Below are positions 1 through 11,518 of a stretch of DNA of 64,000 nucleotides, piece by piece (position 1 is the stretch's first letter; every line of letters starts with the position of its first letter). Made by a program: the position numbers and the translations under genes. Below the pieces are notes generated by a model, which saw nothing but the letters and a program-made list of their open reading frames with translations, did no database searches and was not told where the DNA came from. Origin of the DNA: Nyssa sinensis (taxonomy: Eukaryota > Streptophyta > Magnoliopsida > Cornales > Nyssaceae); NCBI GenBank assembly GCA_008638375.1, contig CM018037.1, positions 36,165,576 through 36,229,575 on the forward strand. Reading direction: 5' to 3'.

Positions 1-22
1 ATTTGATTTTTGGGTTGTGCAG

Positions 23-1166
23 GTGGTTAAACTCTTAAGAGAAGCATATGATCGTGTGAAAGCCTTGCTAAAGAAGGTTTGTCTTTGATCACTTGTGCTC
101 AATAGTTTGATGAAAAGGAAAAATGTATGTCAAAAAATAGCTCAAGGAAATGCACATTGGCCTATTGCATATAAGAGGGGAGCTGAGTCCTGAAGCAAGG
201 CTATTATGAAGTTATGCCTACGAAATAACTAGAGAGATTTACATTGTATACAACCTTCTCTATATTTTTACATATTATCTACAGCCCACTAGGACTCTTT
301 AGAAAGTTCTTTGTTAGAGTAGTAGTTATAAAGGAACTTTCTAGATATTCTAGGCATCCAATGGGACCCCTTTCTTTTAGCCACTTTAGATGTGGTCTTT
401 ATTTAACTGTTTATTAATTAGCCCCTAAAAATGAATAATCGGGTATTCTGGTAATTATGTTGTGTTATGTATTTTTTTCATTTTAGAAGTTTCTTGGTGG
501 TGAAAGAGTTCTTTTTTTTTTCCCTTTCAATTTTCCAATTTTTTGCTAGGTAAAAGAATTGTTTTATTATTGTTGCTACTATTTTTGTGGTTGTTATGTT
601 GTAGTTTGTTGTAATTATGTTAGAGATTTGGATTAGTATATATTGTTACCTTGAAACCTTTGACATTTTTACCCAAAAAGAGAGAAGAAACTTTAAAAAT
701 ATTCAGTTGCACTTGCCGAAAAGAAAAAATCAGTTGCACTTCTCCCAAGTGTGGAGAACGCCGAGACTATATCTCACGCCAACTGTTATATAGGTTATTC
801 TTAGTTCTTTTTTTTCTCGGAAAAAGAAAATTTATTGTTAAAAGAATGGAAGAACAAGTGCGAGCAGGTTAAAGATATTAGTGCTTAGTTGTTTGACATA
901 TGGATGGATAGTTGTATGATCATACTAGCTTCATAAGTTGACATGATTCTACTTTGTGTTCTCTTGGGGTTTAGTAATTTCTGGGCTTAACTACTACTGG
1001 TTTTTTTTTTTTCCAGCACGAGAAAGCATTGCATGCACTGGCCAATGCTCTTTTAGAGTATGAAACACTAAACGCGGAAGAAATAAAACGCATTCTTCTT
1101 CCCTATGGGGAAGGACGACTGTCTGAGCAACAACAGCAACAGGAAGAAGAGCTTGTATTGGCGTAA
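23..1166 (+). CDS. FTSH11: FTSH11-type ATP-dependent zinc metalloprotease, C-terminal two exons (partial)
   Basis: Seen: two coding exons, 23-76 and 1017-1166, joined in phase 0 by an intron with GT at 77 and CAG at 1014-1016. They encode 67 residues beginning VVKLLREAYDRVKALLKK and ending EQQQQQEEELVLA before TAA at 1164. Known: FtsH proteases are membrane-anchored AAA ATPases fused to an M41 zinc metallopeptidase; FTSH11 acts in chloroplast and mitochondrial envelopes and is linked to heat tolerance. The helix around HEKALHALANALLEYETL is the C-terminal end of the peptidase domain, after the catalytic HExxH, which lies off the left edge. The Gln/Glu-rich tail is typical of the end of this protein. 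The rest of the gene is outside the window. The paralogue assignment rests on recall of the C-terminal sequence; other FTSH members diverge here. Confidence 0.82.
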
Positions 1167-3124
1167 GTCTGGATCTCTTCTTTTGTATAATTTAGTCAAC
1201 TGTAGTGGGGAGCTCTGTACAGTGTATATGAAGCACCACAGGCAATTATTTATATAAAATCATGCAATTTTTTTCCCCTCGCATGTTTTCTGTTGTCATA
1301 AGCTCTGGTTGAATTTGTGTTATACCCTTGCACACCCTTGAAGCAATTCATTATAACTCGATGAACGATTGCATTGAGAAACCCATTTTTCATTTGAGTT
1401 CTTCCCCAGATGGGTAAATCTTGTTGAGGATGAATGGATCATATTTATTTAGTTATTGGTGAAAAAGAGTTGAATGAATACTTCTTTATGATGTTATTTT
1501 CATTCTTTTTATTAGTGAATAAGTGGTGCCTTTTCTTATTGTTAATTGTGCAGCTCAAATACCAAATTAGAAGACTTCCTTGGGCATGTATAACTTGCCA
1601 TGTCCATATGTGGTCCTTGAAAGTTGAAACCAATAATTTTGAACTTATCAAAAGAAAAAACCATATTGATTTTTTTTTTCTGATAAACATTTGAAATTTG
1701 TTTATTCATGCATATGAACAATTTGCAGAGCGGTAAATCATCTAACAAGATGGTGCCTCCATTTGCAGTAATACCAACCTTTTATATCTTACTTCCAGAT
1801 TAGTTTCCAAAGATGATCATACTTGAAGACTATGCATGGCTGCACAAAACTGAAAATGATACCTTGTGAACGGGATCCGCGAGGCAATACTTAAAACACT
1901 TGGGAACAAAATTATGAGCTGTTAACTGGAAGAATGCACTTTAAAATTGTGTACACAGCGGGAATTTGAAAACCTTCAGTTGGGTATGGAAACAAAAAAT
2001 GAACTCTATAAACAAACACAATTCGATGGTCTCCTGAAATGCAATTGAAATGAGGAAAATCAGTTTATTTATTTTATTTTGGGAGTGAGTATGAATACAA
2101 TCACAGGTTCTTATCAAATTCAACAGAAGAAATAAATATTAGCTTTGGTCTTCGGCTCAAAAGTGGGTACTAGAGTAGGCTCATGGGACTGGAGTGACTC
2201 TTAAATTCTAAGATTGCCAACCAAATAAGAAAGAAAAATAATAAATACTAACTATTAGAAAAACAAAATTGCAAAAAGAAGTTAATTTCAACATGAATGA
2301 TACAAATTACAAGATTGCAACCCTTTGTCCTGGACATTGTAGCATCTGTGTGATCCAGGGCATGAGGAAAATGATGACTTGCCGTTCATTCTCACTTTCC
2401 TCTACCTTCTCATTGGGAATGTCACTAGGGAGCATAACACGAATGATGACATCATTCTCACCTTCCTCTGGTTTATCAGTCGGAGTCTGTTCAAGTTCCA
2501 AACTCAACAATGGCAACCCGCAGAGGCATTTACACAGGCCTTCTTCCAATAAAGCCCCAAGAGAGCTCTCCCACAACACAGCTTTACTTAAAAACTATTC
2601 TTCCAACACATGATGAATAGTAAAATAGATTAAGATAATTGTGGTACTGGAAAATAGTAATTACAAGCCTCTATAATGACACAGCTGCTCTGTAGTTACC
2701 CTTTCCCACATTACAGTAACTGCAAGTAGAAGCTACAACTGCACACACAAAACAGACCCACAAGCACTAAACTTTTTCCAGCATATATTTACAACTATAA
2801 AGCAAGACTTCCTACCACTGGCCAAAACCCTGTAAAATCAGAGAAAGAGAACCTAGTATTTGATTTTTTTTTTTCATTCATGGTGGGGTTTAGAAACCTC
2901 TATAAAAGCTGTGGTTCTTTAACTACTAAAGACAGGAAGTTCAGCATAATTGCAAACCAAGACAGAGAACATAACAAACAAAAAGAAAACGAGGGCCAAT
3001 CTAAGTGGATGATGGAAGAACAGCTACTACCAGTCCGTCTCCAAAACTTCTGAGATCTGGAAGCCTCAGAAGAAGCTTCATCCATGGTAATGATAGCATC
3101 CACCACATCTGCATAGACCCACTC
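1167..3124. other. Region between convergent FTSH11 and PYL genes
   Basis: The left part should hold the FTSH11 3' UTR and the right part the PYL 3' UTR; I cannot place either poly(A) site. The middle is AT-rich. A 90-codon minus-strand reading frame at 2307-2579 is listed separately. No repeat with clear ends was recognised. Confidence 0.5.
2307..2579 (-). other. Unassigned 90-codon reading frame downstream of PYL
   Basis: Seen: an ATG-initiated minus-strand frame of 90 codons, acidic in the middle (TDKPEEGENDVIIRV) with an imperfect internal repeat, ENDVIIRVMLP followed by ENERQVIIFLMP. It stands out from the AT-rich surroundings by its higher GC. It lies beyond the PYL stop, in the direction of PYL transcription. 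I do not recognise a family. It could be a small exon, a fragment of a degraded gene, or chance. No splice context was found that links it to PYL or FTSH11. Confidence 0.2.
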
Positions 3125-3965
3125 TTAGATCCGATCAATGGGCTCAGTCCGGTCCTGCACTGCCAGCCTCTCTGAAACATCAGCAAGAGATTTGAGATTG
3201 CACTTGATCAAGGCTTTGACAACGTAGCAAGTCTCATCCTTGGTGTTTCCATCAGGTACATCCACCACAAACGATTCAATCACCATGGTCCCTGGTCTTC
3301 CTTCAGTGATCTCTGGATGGAGGGAAATGGTTGAAGAGTAGTTCTGTAAAAAATATATGTGGGAAAAATGAACAGAGTTGATTTAGACTGACCAGAAAGC
3401 AAACTCAACCTAATTTATCCTTCTTGTAATGGAAAATTTTAAATATTCAAGTCTAGTTATCAGTGCAAGTAGCACCTATAGTTTCAATTACAACTGGTCC
3501 GTCAAAAAGAATCACAATGTGACAAAATCCGATATTATAAATTGTATAGAAGTCAGAACCACTTAAATCGACATAGAAATAGAGAGTTGCCATCCTCTCT
3601 ATGCTTAGTGCACTCGGCATGTAGGGATGACATTTGGTCCAAAGGTCATGGACAATTCACATTCAGGCCCAATGTACCGACTCCCAGAGTCCCAGACCAA
3701 ACGTGCAGTCCTACTATATATCATAAATCAGAACCATAATTCTTGGATCCCACGAAGGCGGTCCCTTTTCTTTAGTTAACACTAAGAACTAAGCCCTAAC
3801 TCCAAACTTCACTTTCACACCACTGTGCCATGACTTTGGCTATGAAGGTGAGTCCTGAAGCTAGTAAAATCATTAGTAACACACCCTGATTCTCAAGTTT
3901 AGAGATTTCTCCTCAATAATTTCTCCCAACCCAGAAAAACAATCAAAACATTTGCTACTACTAAT

Positions 3966-3997
<32 letters not shown>

Positions 3998-4808
3998 AAT
4001 AAAACCATCAAACTGAACGCAAGAAATAATAAGATAATATGTCATTAATTCAACAGCACAGTCAATCATGCTTTGTTGACAATGCCTAAATGCCAGTGCA
4101 TTTTCTTCATAAGATTAAAGATTTGTACATGAATTCTTTACAGATACTGACTAAGATCACGTCTTGAAACATTCAATTCAATATCAAATAAAATCATGTG
4201 TGTGTGTGTGTGTGTGTGTGTGTATGCATGAATGATCGTGTTAGGGGCCATTGCTTGGTGCAATGGTAAAATGCTCGGTCCATCAAGTATAAAGATACAG
4301 GTTTAAGTTTGAGAGCAGCCATTTTGGGCAAAAATAATGTCGAATGTTAGATCTATCTATCCCTCCCAGAACCATGTGTAAGTGGGATCAAAACTGAATA
4401 ATAGCCTTTCATATGAATGATCATGTTCCAAGCAACCCCAATGTACACCCCGTGACAACAGTATCATAGCAATTGTAACTTCAAAAACATGTCAAAACCT
4501 AAAGATATTGTCTCACAATAATGATATTGTCACTTTAGACATTACTTGAAGATAAAAAATTAGGTAACTGATCACATTTCCCTGATAGCATGATTTTCCA
4601 TGCACTTGAAAAAGAACTACAAGAAATTCAATGTGAAATGAGAATGTGGTACTTTCAATATCACTAGTATATACGAATAACTATTGAAGGAGGAAAAAGA
4701 TAAATGATTTATTAATAGCTATTGTAAAATGACTTATAAAAAAAAATTGCTATTGTAAAATAAAAAAACATATTTTACAAGAACAGAGCCTTCTTCTTTT
4801 TCTTTTTT

Positions 4809-4858
<50 letters not shown>

Positions 4859-7116
4859 TTATTTCTTCTTGCTGAAAGGATACAAAGTGGGAATGTAGTT
4901 TTTGAATTTTCTGGTGCAGAATTAAGTTATAAGCTGGTATTTGTGAATAAGAACCGCACTTCCCTAATATTTGCAAAAAACAGCTGCACTAATTTTATTC
5001 TCCTTTTTTTCTGTCTTTTGATCTTCTCCTCTCCTTTTCTTTTCGTTTTTTTGGTTGACGGGATGTTTCTATGAAACTTCATGACATGAAATTTCAGTTT
5101 TTGAATGATATATTGCTTACTTTGAACTGAAAAATTAGCACAAAATTAACAACTGACATGTTCGAATGCTAAATATGCGTCTACTTTCTCTTGTAATTTT
5201 TTCTTCTCTCTTTGGGTTGCATGGAAGTGTATGGCATGTGATTTCAGTTATTGACTTATATATCATGGCAGGGGACTTGTGTAAAGAGAAATGTTAGGAA
5301 TATATGGAATATAGAACCACTTTGTCTTTTTTGGTTCTTATGGCACGAAAGGAATAGTAATTTTTGGAGGGGTTGCAACAATTCCTTGTAGATTCAAAGA
5401 TAGTTTCTTAAGAATTTTATACTTTTGGGTTTTAGAATCTTGTCCTTACCGTAATGATTCTTTTGTAGAGTTTTTAGGGGGTTATGAGTCTCTAAATGGA
5501 ACTCTCCCCTTCTTTTTTTGTATCCAGGTTCTCCCTCCTCATGCGATAGTTTAACGAATATGCTTTTACTTATAAAAAAAAAAGAATTATATATCTCTTA
5601 CTTTGAGCTACAAATTAGCTCTAAATCTACAAGTGACATGTTAGAATAGTAATTGCAACTGTCTACCATCTCTTCTAATTTTTTTTTCCTCGTATAAAAA
5701 TATACTATTATATGACATATCAAATCACTTACATTACATTTTGATTTTTCATTACACTTTGCTTTATACAAACTATTGCTGGAATTTCTTTATTGTAGTG
5801 TCCTACCACTAGTATAGATATATATATATATATATATATATGTGGAAAGTATAACTAGTTACTTATCTGCATGCGTGTGTTGAAATGAAAATATGCAAGT
5901 GTTTACTGTGTTTCAGTGATGAAAAATCAGCGTTAAGACAAAAAAAAAAAAGTTTGCATACCCTGAGTCTGTGATCCCCGCCAACAATTCTAAAGCTAAG
6001 GACATGCTCATTATCATCAAGAAATTCCAATCTTTCAGTGCTAGTTGTGGCAGGAAGCCCCGACTTAACATCTACTTCTCTAAGACTCCCGATCTCAAGG
6101 TTTCCCCGTGTAACGCACCGGCTGATGAATGGCTTGTACTTTTGTGGCTGATCAAATCTTCTCACCAAAGACCAAACCTAATGAAAAAGAAAATGACAAA
6201 AATTATTAGCAAGCTAAAAATTAACCATTAAACCATAGAATTTTTGGGCATTTTGTGTGTTTGTGTGTGGGCAAGGGCGAGGGGGATAATTTTCAAATAT
6301 GAGCATAAATAGGGTTATTCTATGCAAAACTTGTGCATCCATGCATAATTGAAGTAACAAGCACAGAGTAGGAATGAGTTGCTAGTCAGATGAAGATTTT
6401 AACATTACCCATCCTTTCTACTCACATAATAAAACATTACATTCCATTCCTTCTTCTATCTTTTTCCCAAACAAGCCGAGATGATTGCCAAAACAAATCC
6501 AGGCACGGATTAATATGAATTTTACTTTATAATTCAGAAGGTAGGAAAAGAAAATTTTGAATCTTTTGAGACCCGAGAAATCAATAACCACCATCCAGCC
6601 AAGCCTAAAACAAATTTTGGGCTTCTTCTTTTGGAAAACCATGACAATATAAAACATAAGATTCAATTTTTCCTTTTTGGGTCACAACCGAACTACCCTA
6701 GGGAGATTGACCGAAATGGAAATCAATCAATACACCAAAAATAAAAAATCAGTTAAAATCATCACAAATAAAATAAAAAAATCTTTGTATCGAAGTGAAA
6801 AGAACAGGTCAAACATAAAAAAATTTACAACAAAACCAATAAAATTCTTCCAAAAAACACAAATATAGACAAAATCTTCCATAAACTTCAGCAAACACAA
6901 TCAAATATCCAAAAGGCACAGATCGAGCGACAAATACATATGTGACATAAATATAACGATAGAGAGCGGAGAAAGAGACTATACAAGGGGGACAGGAGCC
7001 TTGATGTGCTTGACAAGAGCCGAACTGCATTGATTCTCGGCAGGTTGGTGCGCATGGTGTCGCCGAATGTACTCCGACTCCATACTGCTAAATCCATTAC
7101 TGTTCAATGTGTTCAT
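3125..7116 (-). CDS. PYL9: Abscisic acid receptor, PYL8/PYL9 (RCAR) type
   Basis: Seen: three exons on the minus strand, 7116-6985, 6177-5962 and 3343-3125, both introns phase 0 and GT-AG, giving 188 aa. The fold is START/Bet v I. The gate loop SGLPA is at residues 83-87, the latch HRL at 113-115, and the ligand-contacting lysine at 59 (QKYKPF). [12 protein letters not shown] begins exon 3. Known: PYR/PYL/RCAR proteins are soluble cytosolic and nuclear receptors that bind ABA, close gate and latch, and inhibit clade A PP2Cs, freeing SnRK2 kinases. The three-exon structure, 188-aa length and [17 protein letters not shown] segment fit the PYL7-10 subgroup, usually monomeric; PYL8 versus PYL9 cannot be decided by eye. 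An in-frame upstream ATG at 7263 would add 49 residues unlike the family, so 7116 was chosen. Intron 2 (2.6 kb) carries a SINE, an L1 piece and several microsatellites. Confidence 0.95.
3964..4000. repeat. (TA)n/(CA)n microsatellite in PYL intron 2
   Basis: An uninterrupted TA run passes into a short CA run. Simple sequence; likely length-polymorphic. Confidence 0.85.
4196..4224 (+). repeat. (TG)n microsatellite next to SINE
   Basis: About 13 TG units lie directly upstream of the SINE target-site duplication. Confidence 0.85.
4243..4412 (+). mobile_element. tRNA-derived SINE with target-site duplication
   Basis: Seen: a 170-bp insert starting AGGGGCCATTGCTTGGTG. An A-box-like block (GCTTGGTGCAATGG) is followed by a B-box-like GGTTTAAGTTT. 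The insert is flanked by ATGAATGATCGTGTT (4228-4242) and ATGAATGATCATGTT (4413-4427), 14 of 15 identical. Known: plant SINEs carry an internal pol III promoter and are mobilised by LINE machinery, leaving such duplications. The single mismatch suggests moderate age. The family name is not assigned. Confidence 0.8.
4813..4856. repeat. (CT)n microsatellite
   Basis: A run of about 20 CT units in PYL intron 2. It produces an artefactual Arg-Glu repeat frame on the minus strand. Confidence 0.9.
5092..5720 (+). repeat. Diverged ~149-bp tandem duplication split by an L1 fragment
   Basis: Copy 1 (5092-5240) starts ATTTCAG and contains CTTACTTTGAACTG and CTGACATGTTCGAATG. Copy 2 starts ATTTCAG at 5241, is interrupted at 5264 by the L1 piece, and resumes at 5587 with CTTACTTTGAGCTA and GTGACATGTTAGAATA. 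The copies are clearly related but diverged; the duplication predates the L1 insertion. Confidence 0.6.
5265..5586 (+). mobile_element. 5'-truncated L1 LINE, 3' terminal piece
   Basis: Seen: a frame reading [16 protein letters not shown], the end of the L1 ORF2 C-terminal region, then a 3' UTR and an A-rich tail ending near 5584. The piece is flanked by TTATATATC at 5256-5264 and 5587-5595; the duplication extends to 12 bp if one mismatch is allowed. It inserted in the same orientation as FTSH11 and antisense to PYL, inside PYL intron 2. Confidence 0.7.
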
Positions 7117-8204
7117 GGTGGTACCTAATTCCTTCACTCTTCTCTCTCGATACCAACAAAAACAACCATCAATAGCACAACTTTCTCTCTCTACAGCTCT
7201 ATCAAAACCCCTCGGTCGCCGGAACACCTGACCGGAAAACCTCCGATCAGCGATAAGAAACACTTTCTAGCAAACTAGTTCTTCGTTTTTATGACATGCG
7301 AGTTAACTCAGTAGCCTCCTAAACCCACCGCCGTAGCTAATAGCTTCATCACCAGAAACAACCTCCACCACTCTATCATCTCATCGCCTGAAATTTTATA
7401 TTGCCAATATACATACATATATATTATATATACAGACCTTTATGTAATTGTATATTTTATTTTTACCAATCCCTGATCGGCGTCGGTCACCATTTTATCA
7501 ACGAGTGGCTTTGTATAATGCCCTTGTAAACTCATGAATTTACAACGGTACCACGATTTTGTCCGTTTCTGTTTCGGGAAGTGTGTAATGTTCCAAATGC
7601 TTTTTATTTTCGCTTCCTATTCGAGTTGTTCCGGTTAAGCAGTTGAGGTAAAAAAATAACTAACTATTAAAGCCGGACTGCGTTTGTCTTTTTCCGCAAA
7701 AGGTTGGTACCCTTGTTGATTTTAATTCATTTTTACAGAAAAGTATTTATATTGCTCTTTTGAGTTTATGTAACTGGCCGTTAAAAATTCTTATAATTGA
7801 TTGAATGGTTATTCTGTTAATTATTGATATTTCGAGTTTGAATTTTTTTTTTATTAATTATTGATAATTATAAATTAATAATAAGTTTAATTATTATTAT
7901 GAAAATCACTTAATCTGATTAATGTAAACTGATCCAAAATATTCTCTGATTGATTTTTTAAAAAAAAATTTATAATTGGTTAGAGTTTAATTTTCTTTCT
8001 TCTTATGTTGTCATTGTATAAAAGAAAAATTAATCATAGAATTATGCTTCTGGCATGAGTATATCAAAGAAAATATAAAAATTGATACTTAATTTCCTTG
8101 GATCATAATTAAAATGAAATCTAAGAAGCCTTTAATAGGAAAATGAAAAAAAAAAAAAAACCAACATATCATTTGTTACATGTGTGTATAACTATAACTA
8201 TAAC

Positions 8205-8235
<31 letters not shown>

Positions 8236-8664
8236 CCATATACACAAATTTCAGATTTATGAAAATACAAAAAAAAAAAAAAAAGAGTTTGATTTGATTG
8301 AATAAATTGGATGATAGTTGTTTAAAATTAGTTAATAATTTAATGAAAATTTTAAATTAGCTTTTATGATGAAAAAATAACTCCAAACATTTACGAATAA
8401 ATTAAATTAAAAGCTTCACAAAAGTCGTGAAACGATAAAGAACACAACCGAAAGTGATGCAATTGCAAGCAGAATGCTCTGTACTTGGTCATTTTTAGCT
8501 GTTATATCCAATGATACAACCGTATGAAGCATGCTCTATCCTCTAGGTGAAACAAGTATCTGATATGCCATATTTGTGCTCCATCTTATCAATTTGACGT
8601 GTCTTTGCAGATTTAAAAGATTTGGATAACTCTTAATTATGATCCGTTTAGAGTCAGTTGGAGC
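7117..8664. other. Upstream region of the PYL gene
   Basis: The first ~300 bp should hold the PYL 5' UTR and core promoter. No TATA box or ABRE was placed with confidence. Beyond about 7700 the sequence is very AT-rich with A runs and a TA/CA microsatellite near 8200-8236. No gene seen. Confidence 0.5.
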
Positions 8665-9830
8665 TAAGGAATGACAACGGAATAGATTTGGGATGGGATA
8701 GTTATTTTTTAATCCTGATTTTATTTATATTTTCTGTCTCCGACTTCGATCTCGTATCGTCTAGAGGTTTACTCTGACCCCGATTTCAACTCCGTTTATA
8801 TTCTCTAACTTCACCTCATCCCGTCATGAACCTCGATATATTAAGTAGCTTAAAATTTTTATTTTGATAAGTAATTTTTTTTTTTGCCAAAAGAACTAAT
8901 ACAAGAAAAAAAAATATATAAGTGTGATATGAAAAACCTTAAAACTAAGATAAGTTTTTTTCCGATCTCGACTCCGTTTATATCCTCCGACTTCCTCCCA
9001 TCCCGTCCTGAACCCCAATATATATATATTTTTTAAGTAACTTAAAATTTTTATTTTAATAAGTAATTTTTTTTTTTTTTTGCCAAAAGAACTAATACAA
9101 GAAAAAATATATATATAAGTGTGATATAAAAAACCTTAAAATTAAGATAATGTTTTTCTCCGATCTCGACTCCGTTTATATTCTCCGACTTCACCCCATC
9201 CCGTCCTGAACCCCGATATATATATTTTTTAAGTAACTTAAAATTTTTATTTTGATAAGTAATTTTTTTTTTTTTTTTTGCCAAAAGAACTAATACAAGA
9301 AAAAAAATATATAAGTGTGATATGAAAAACCTTAAAACTAAGATAAGATTTTTCTCCTATCTCGACTCCGTTTATACTCCCCGACTTCACCTCATCCCGT
9401 CCTTAACCTCGTTTATATTTTCCGACCCCGATCTCAACTCTGTTTATATTCCCTGACTTCACTACATCCCATCCTGAACCCCGATATATATATTTTTTAA
9501 GTAACTTAAAATTTTTATTTTGATAAGTAAATTTTTTTTTTTGCCCAAAAGAACTAATACAAGAAAAAATATATATAAGTGTGATATGAATAATCTTAAA
9601 ACTAAGATAATATAGTGTTGTTTATTGATAAATATAGTGTATATAGGAGTAAATAAAAAAACTTAATATATAAACGGAGCGGAGTGACCATCTCCCGAAT
9701 CCGTCCCATACCTGACGAAATTTTAAAAACCACACCCCGATCCCGCCTCAATCCAGTTTATGAGTACCCCATACCCGCCTCATTGGGAGCGAGGCAAGAT
9801 GGAACAGGGTGGGGCAAATTGTCATCTCTA
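8665..9830. mobile_element. hAT-like non-autonomous element with internal tandem array
   Basis: Seen: left end TAAGGAATGACAACGG and right end, read in reverse complement, TAGAGATGACAATTTG, sharing the core ATGACAA. Flanking octamers GTTGGAGC (8657-8664) and ATTGGAGA (9831-9838) match at 6 of 8 positions, as expected of an aged 8-bp hAT duplication. There is no transposase frame. The interior is mostly the repeat array listed next. Exact ends may be off by one base. Confidence 0.6.
8741..9600. repeat. Tandem array (~190-270-bp spacing, about four copies)
   Basis: Each unit has a pyrimidine-rich block (TCTCGACTCCGTTTATATTC, then a CATCCCGTCCTGAACCCC-like run), an AT block ending GATAAGTAATTTTTT, and GCCAAAAGAACTAATACAAG. 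The GATAAGTAAT landmark recurs near 8865, 9057, 9254 and 9522. The last spacing is longer because the pyrimidine block is itself duplicated. Confidence 0.85.
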
Positions 9831-10627
9831 ATTGGAGAGTTCAATATGAATTATTGAAGTGAACTACAAGCTACTCACTGCCTTAACCTGTTTACCTGGA
9901 TTAAAGAAAGTAAAGTTCGACGTGAGAACTTTTACTTATGGATGATGTATTCTAATTTCAATTTCTTTACTTCCTAGTCCAAGTCAATTTGAGTAACAGA
10001 TAACATATAAATAGGGTTTCAAGGTGCACCCGAAAATCATGATGAGTTTTTTTTCATTCGAATTAAGCTTCTTATATTTCTTTTTGAATTAATCATCGGA
10101 ACTGATTCTACAGGAGCCAATTCGATGGCTTCTGACCTTTGTTTTGTTATGAAGCTGAAAAATGTTTTATTCGTGATTGAAAACTAGCAATATTATTATT
10201 ATTTAGAATAATAACTTACAAATAAGCTTACTTTACGAAGATTCAAAATCGTGACTTCTCTTATAAAAAAAGACATGATATGTCATTCGGATCTTAACTA
10301 TAATTCTTTTTTAGTTGATGTCGGATCTAGATCATAAGTTTGGATGATAAAAATATAAAAATCAAAATTTAAAAAATCTCTTTTAAAAATATGAAATATT
10401 TTAAGGGGTAACTCCTAATTTAATTTTGCTGAGTTGGAGGCAAGAACTCTTTCTTCAATAAAGGTTTGGAACTCTTGTTTTACCACTTCCTTCCCAGCAT
10501 GGCCCTACACACTGGGAAGAATATTTGATTCATGGCCAATTTCGATTGAAAAAAGACGTCTCGAAATTAAGACAGATTGTTGAAGCTCGGTCGGAGATTA
10601 AGGCTTGTTAATTCCCTCTTCCATTAT

Positions 10628-10672
<45 letters not shown>

Positions 10673-11201
10673 TAGTATTTATTGATTGCCAGTGGTGAGT
10701 GGTTGATTCCAATTTGATTTGGACATAGAAATTGGAGAGAGGGATGCTTACATACAAAGAAGACAAAAAGCTTAAGATGTGCAAGAGAATTAAAAGACTT
10801 TGTTGCCAATTGCCTTGACTTTTTATTCAATCTTCAGAGAACTTTACCAGAAGATATTAATACTAAATCTGCAACTTTGAACGATGAAGAGTGTGAATCA
10901 CGCAAAACTCTAAATATCAGCTGCAAGAGGATAAACTATAAAACCAGTCAATTGTTTGAACAAATATGTGTTTGGCATTAGTAGATTACATGCACAAGTA
11001 ATATTAGCTTGTCCCCAAATTTTAAATCTGTCCTCATCAAATGTCTACACCCATTAGTGGATAAAAAAAAAAAATGTGTTGTGATCAACATAATCACTTT
11101 TATGACGTGGCAAAATCATATGAAAATTAGTCAAGTCCCGTGCATCCGGGTGGCATCATATATTTATTTATTTTTCTAAAGGGAAGGTTACGATTTCAAA
11201 C
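9831..11201. other. Intergenic, no gene recognised
   Basis: AT-rich sequence with a compound TG/TA microsatellite at about 10629-10672. No reading frame with coding character and no bounded repeat seen. Confidence 0.5.
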
Positions 11202-11518
11202 GAGTCGAGTTATTCGAGTTTGGTTCAGGTCATATGCTCGTTTGAGATCAGTTCGCTAAAATAAACAAGTTAGGTTTGAATATATTTTGAGACTCGTTAA
11301 TTTATTGAATTTGACTCGTTAAATAAAAAATAATCTAATACTATATAAAAATTCAAGCTACTCCAACTCGATTCGTGATCAGTTCGATTAAAAGCTCATT
11401 CAAGATCAATTCGAAAAATTAACAAGCCGATCTTGAATACAATTTGAAACTCTTTTATTTTAACGAGTCGAGCTTGAACAATTCACTACTCTGATCGACT
11501 CGACTCATTTACACGCCT
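11202..11518. mobile_element. MITE-like element flanked by a 9-bp direct repeat
   Basis: Seen: ATTTCAAAC at 11193-11201 and again at 11519-11527. The insert has GAGTCGAGT-type ends in inverted orientation (left GAGTCGAGTTATTCG; right read in reverse AATGAGTCGAGTCG) and several internal GAGTCGAG/ACTCGTT words. The right end carries an outer AGGCGTGTA that the left lacks, so the left terminus is either trimmed or wrongly placed. Confidence 0.5.

Noticed and set aside
4734..4976. Minus-strand frame with an Arg-Glu repeat
   Set aside because: Product of the CT microsatellite at 4813-4856.
6979..7263. Longer PYL start at 7263
   Set aside because: The 49 extra residues do not resemble PYL proteins; the ATG at 7116 gives the family's normal 188-aa length.
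9051..9284. Lysine-rich minus-strand frame
   Set aside because: It is the translation of the AT-rich tandem array with poly-A runs.
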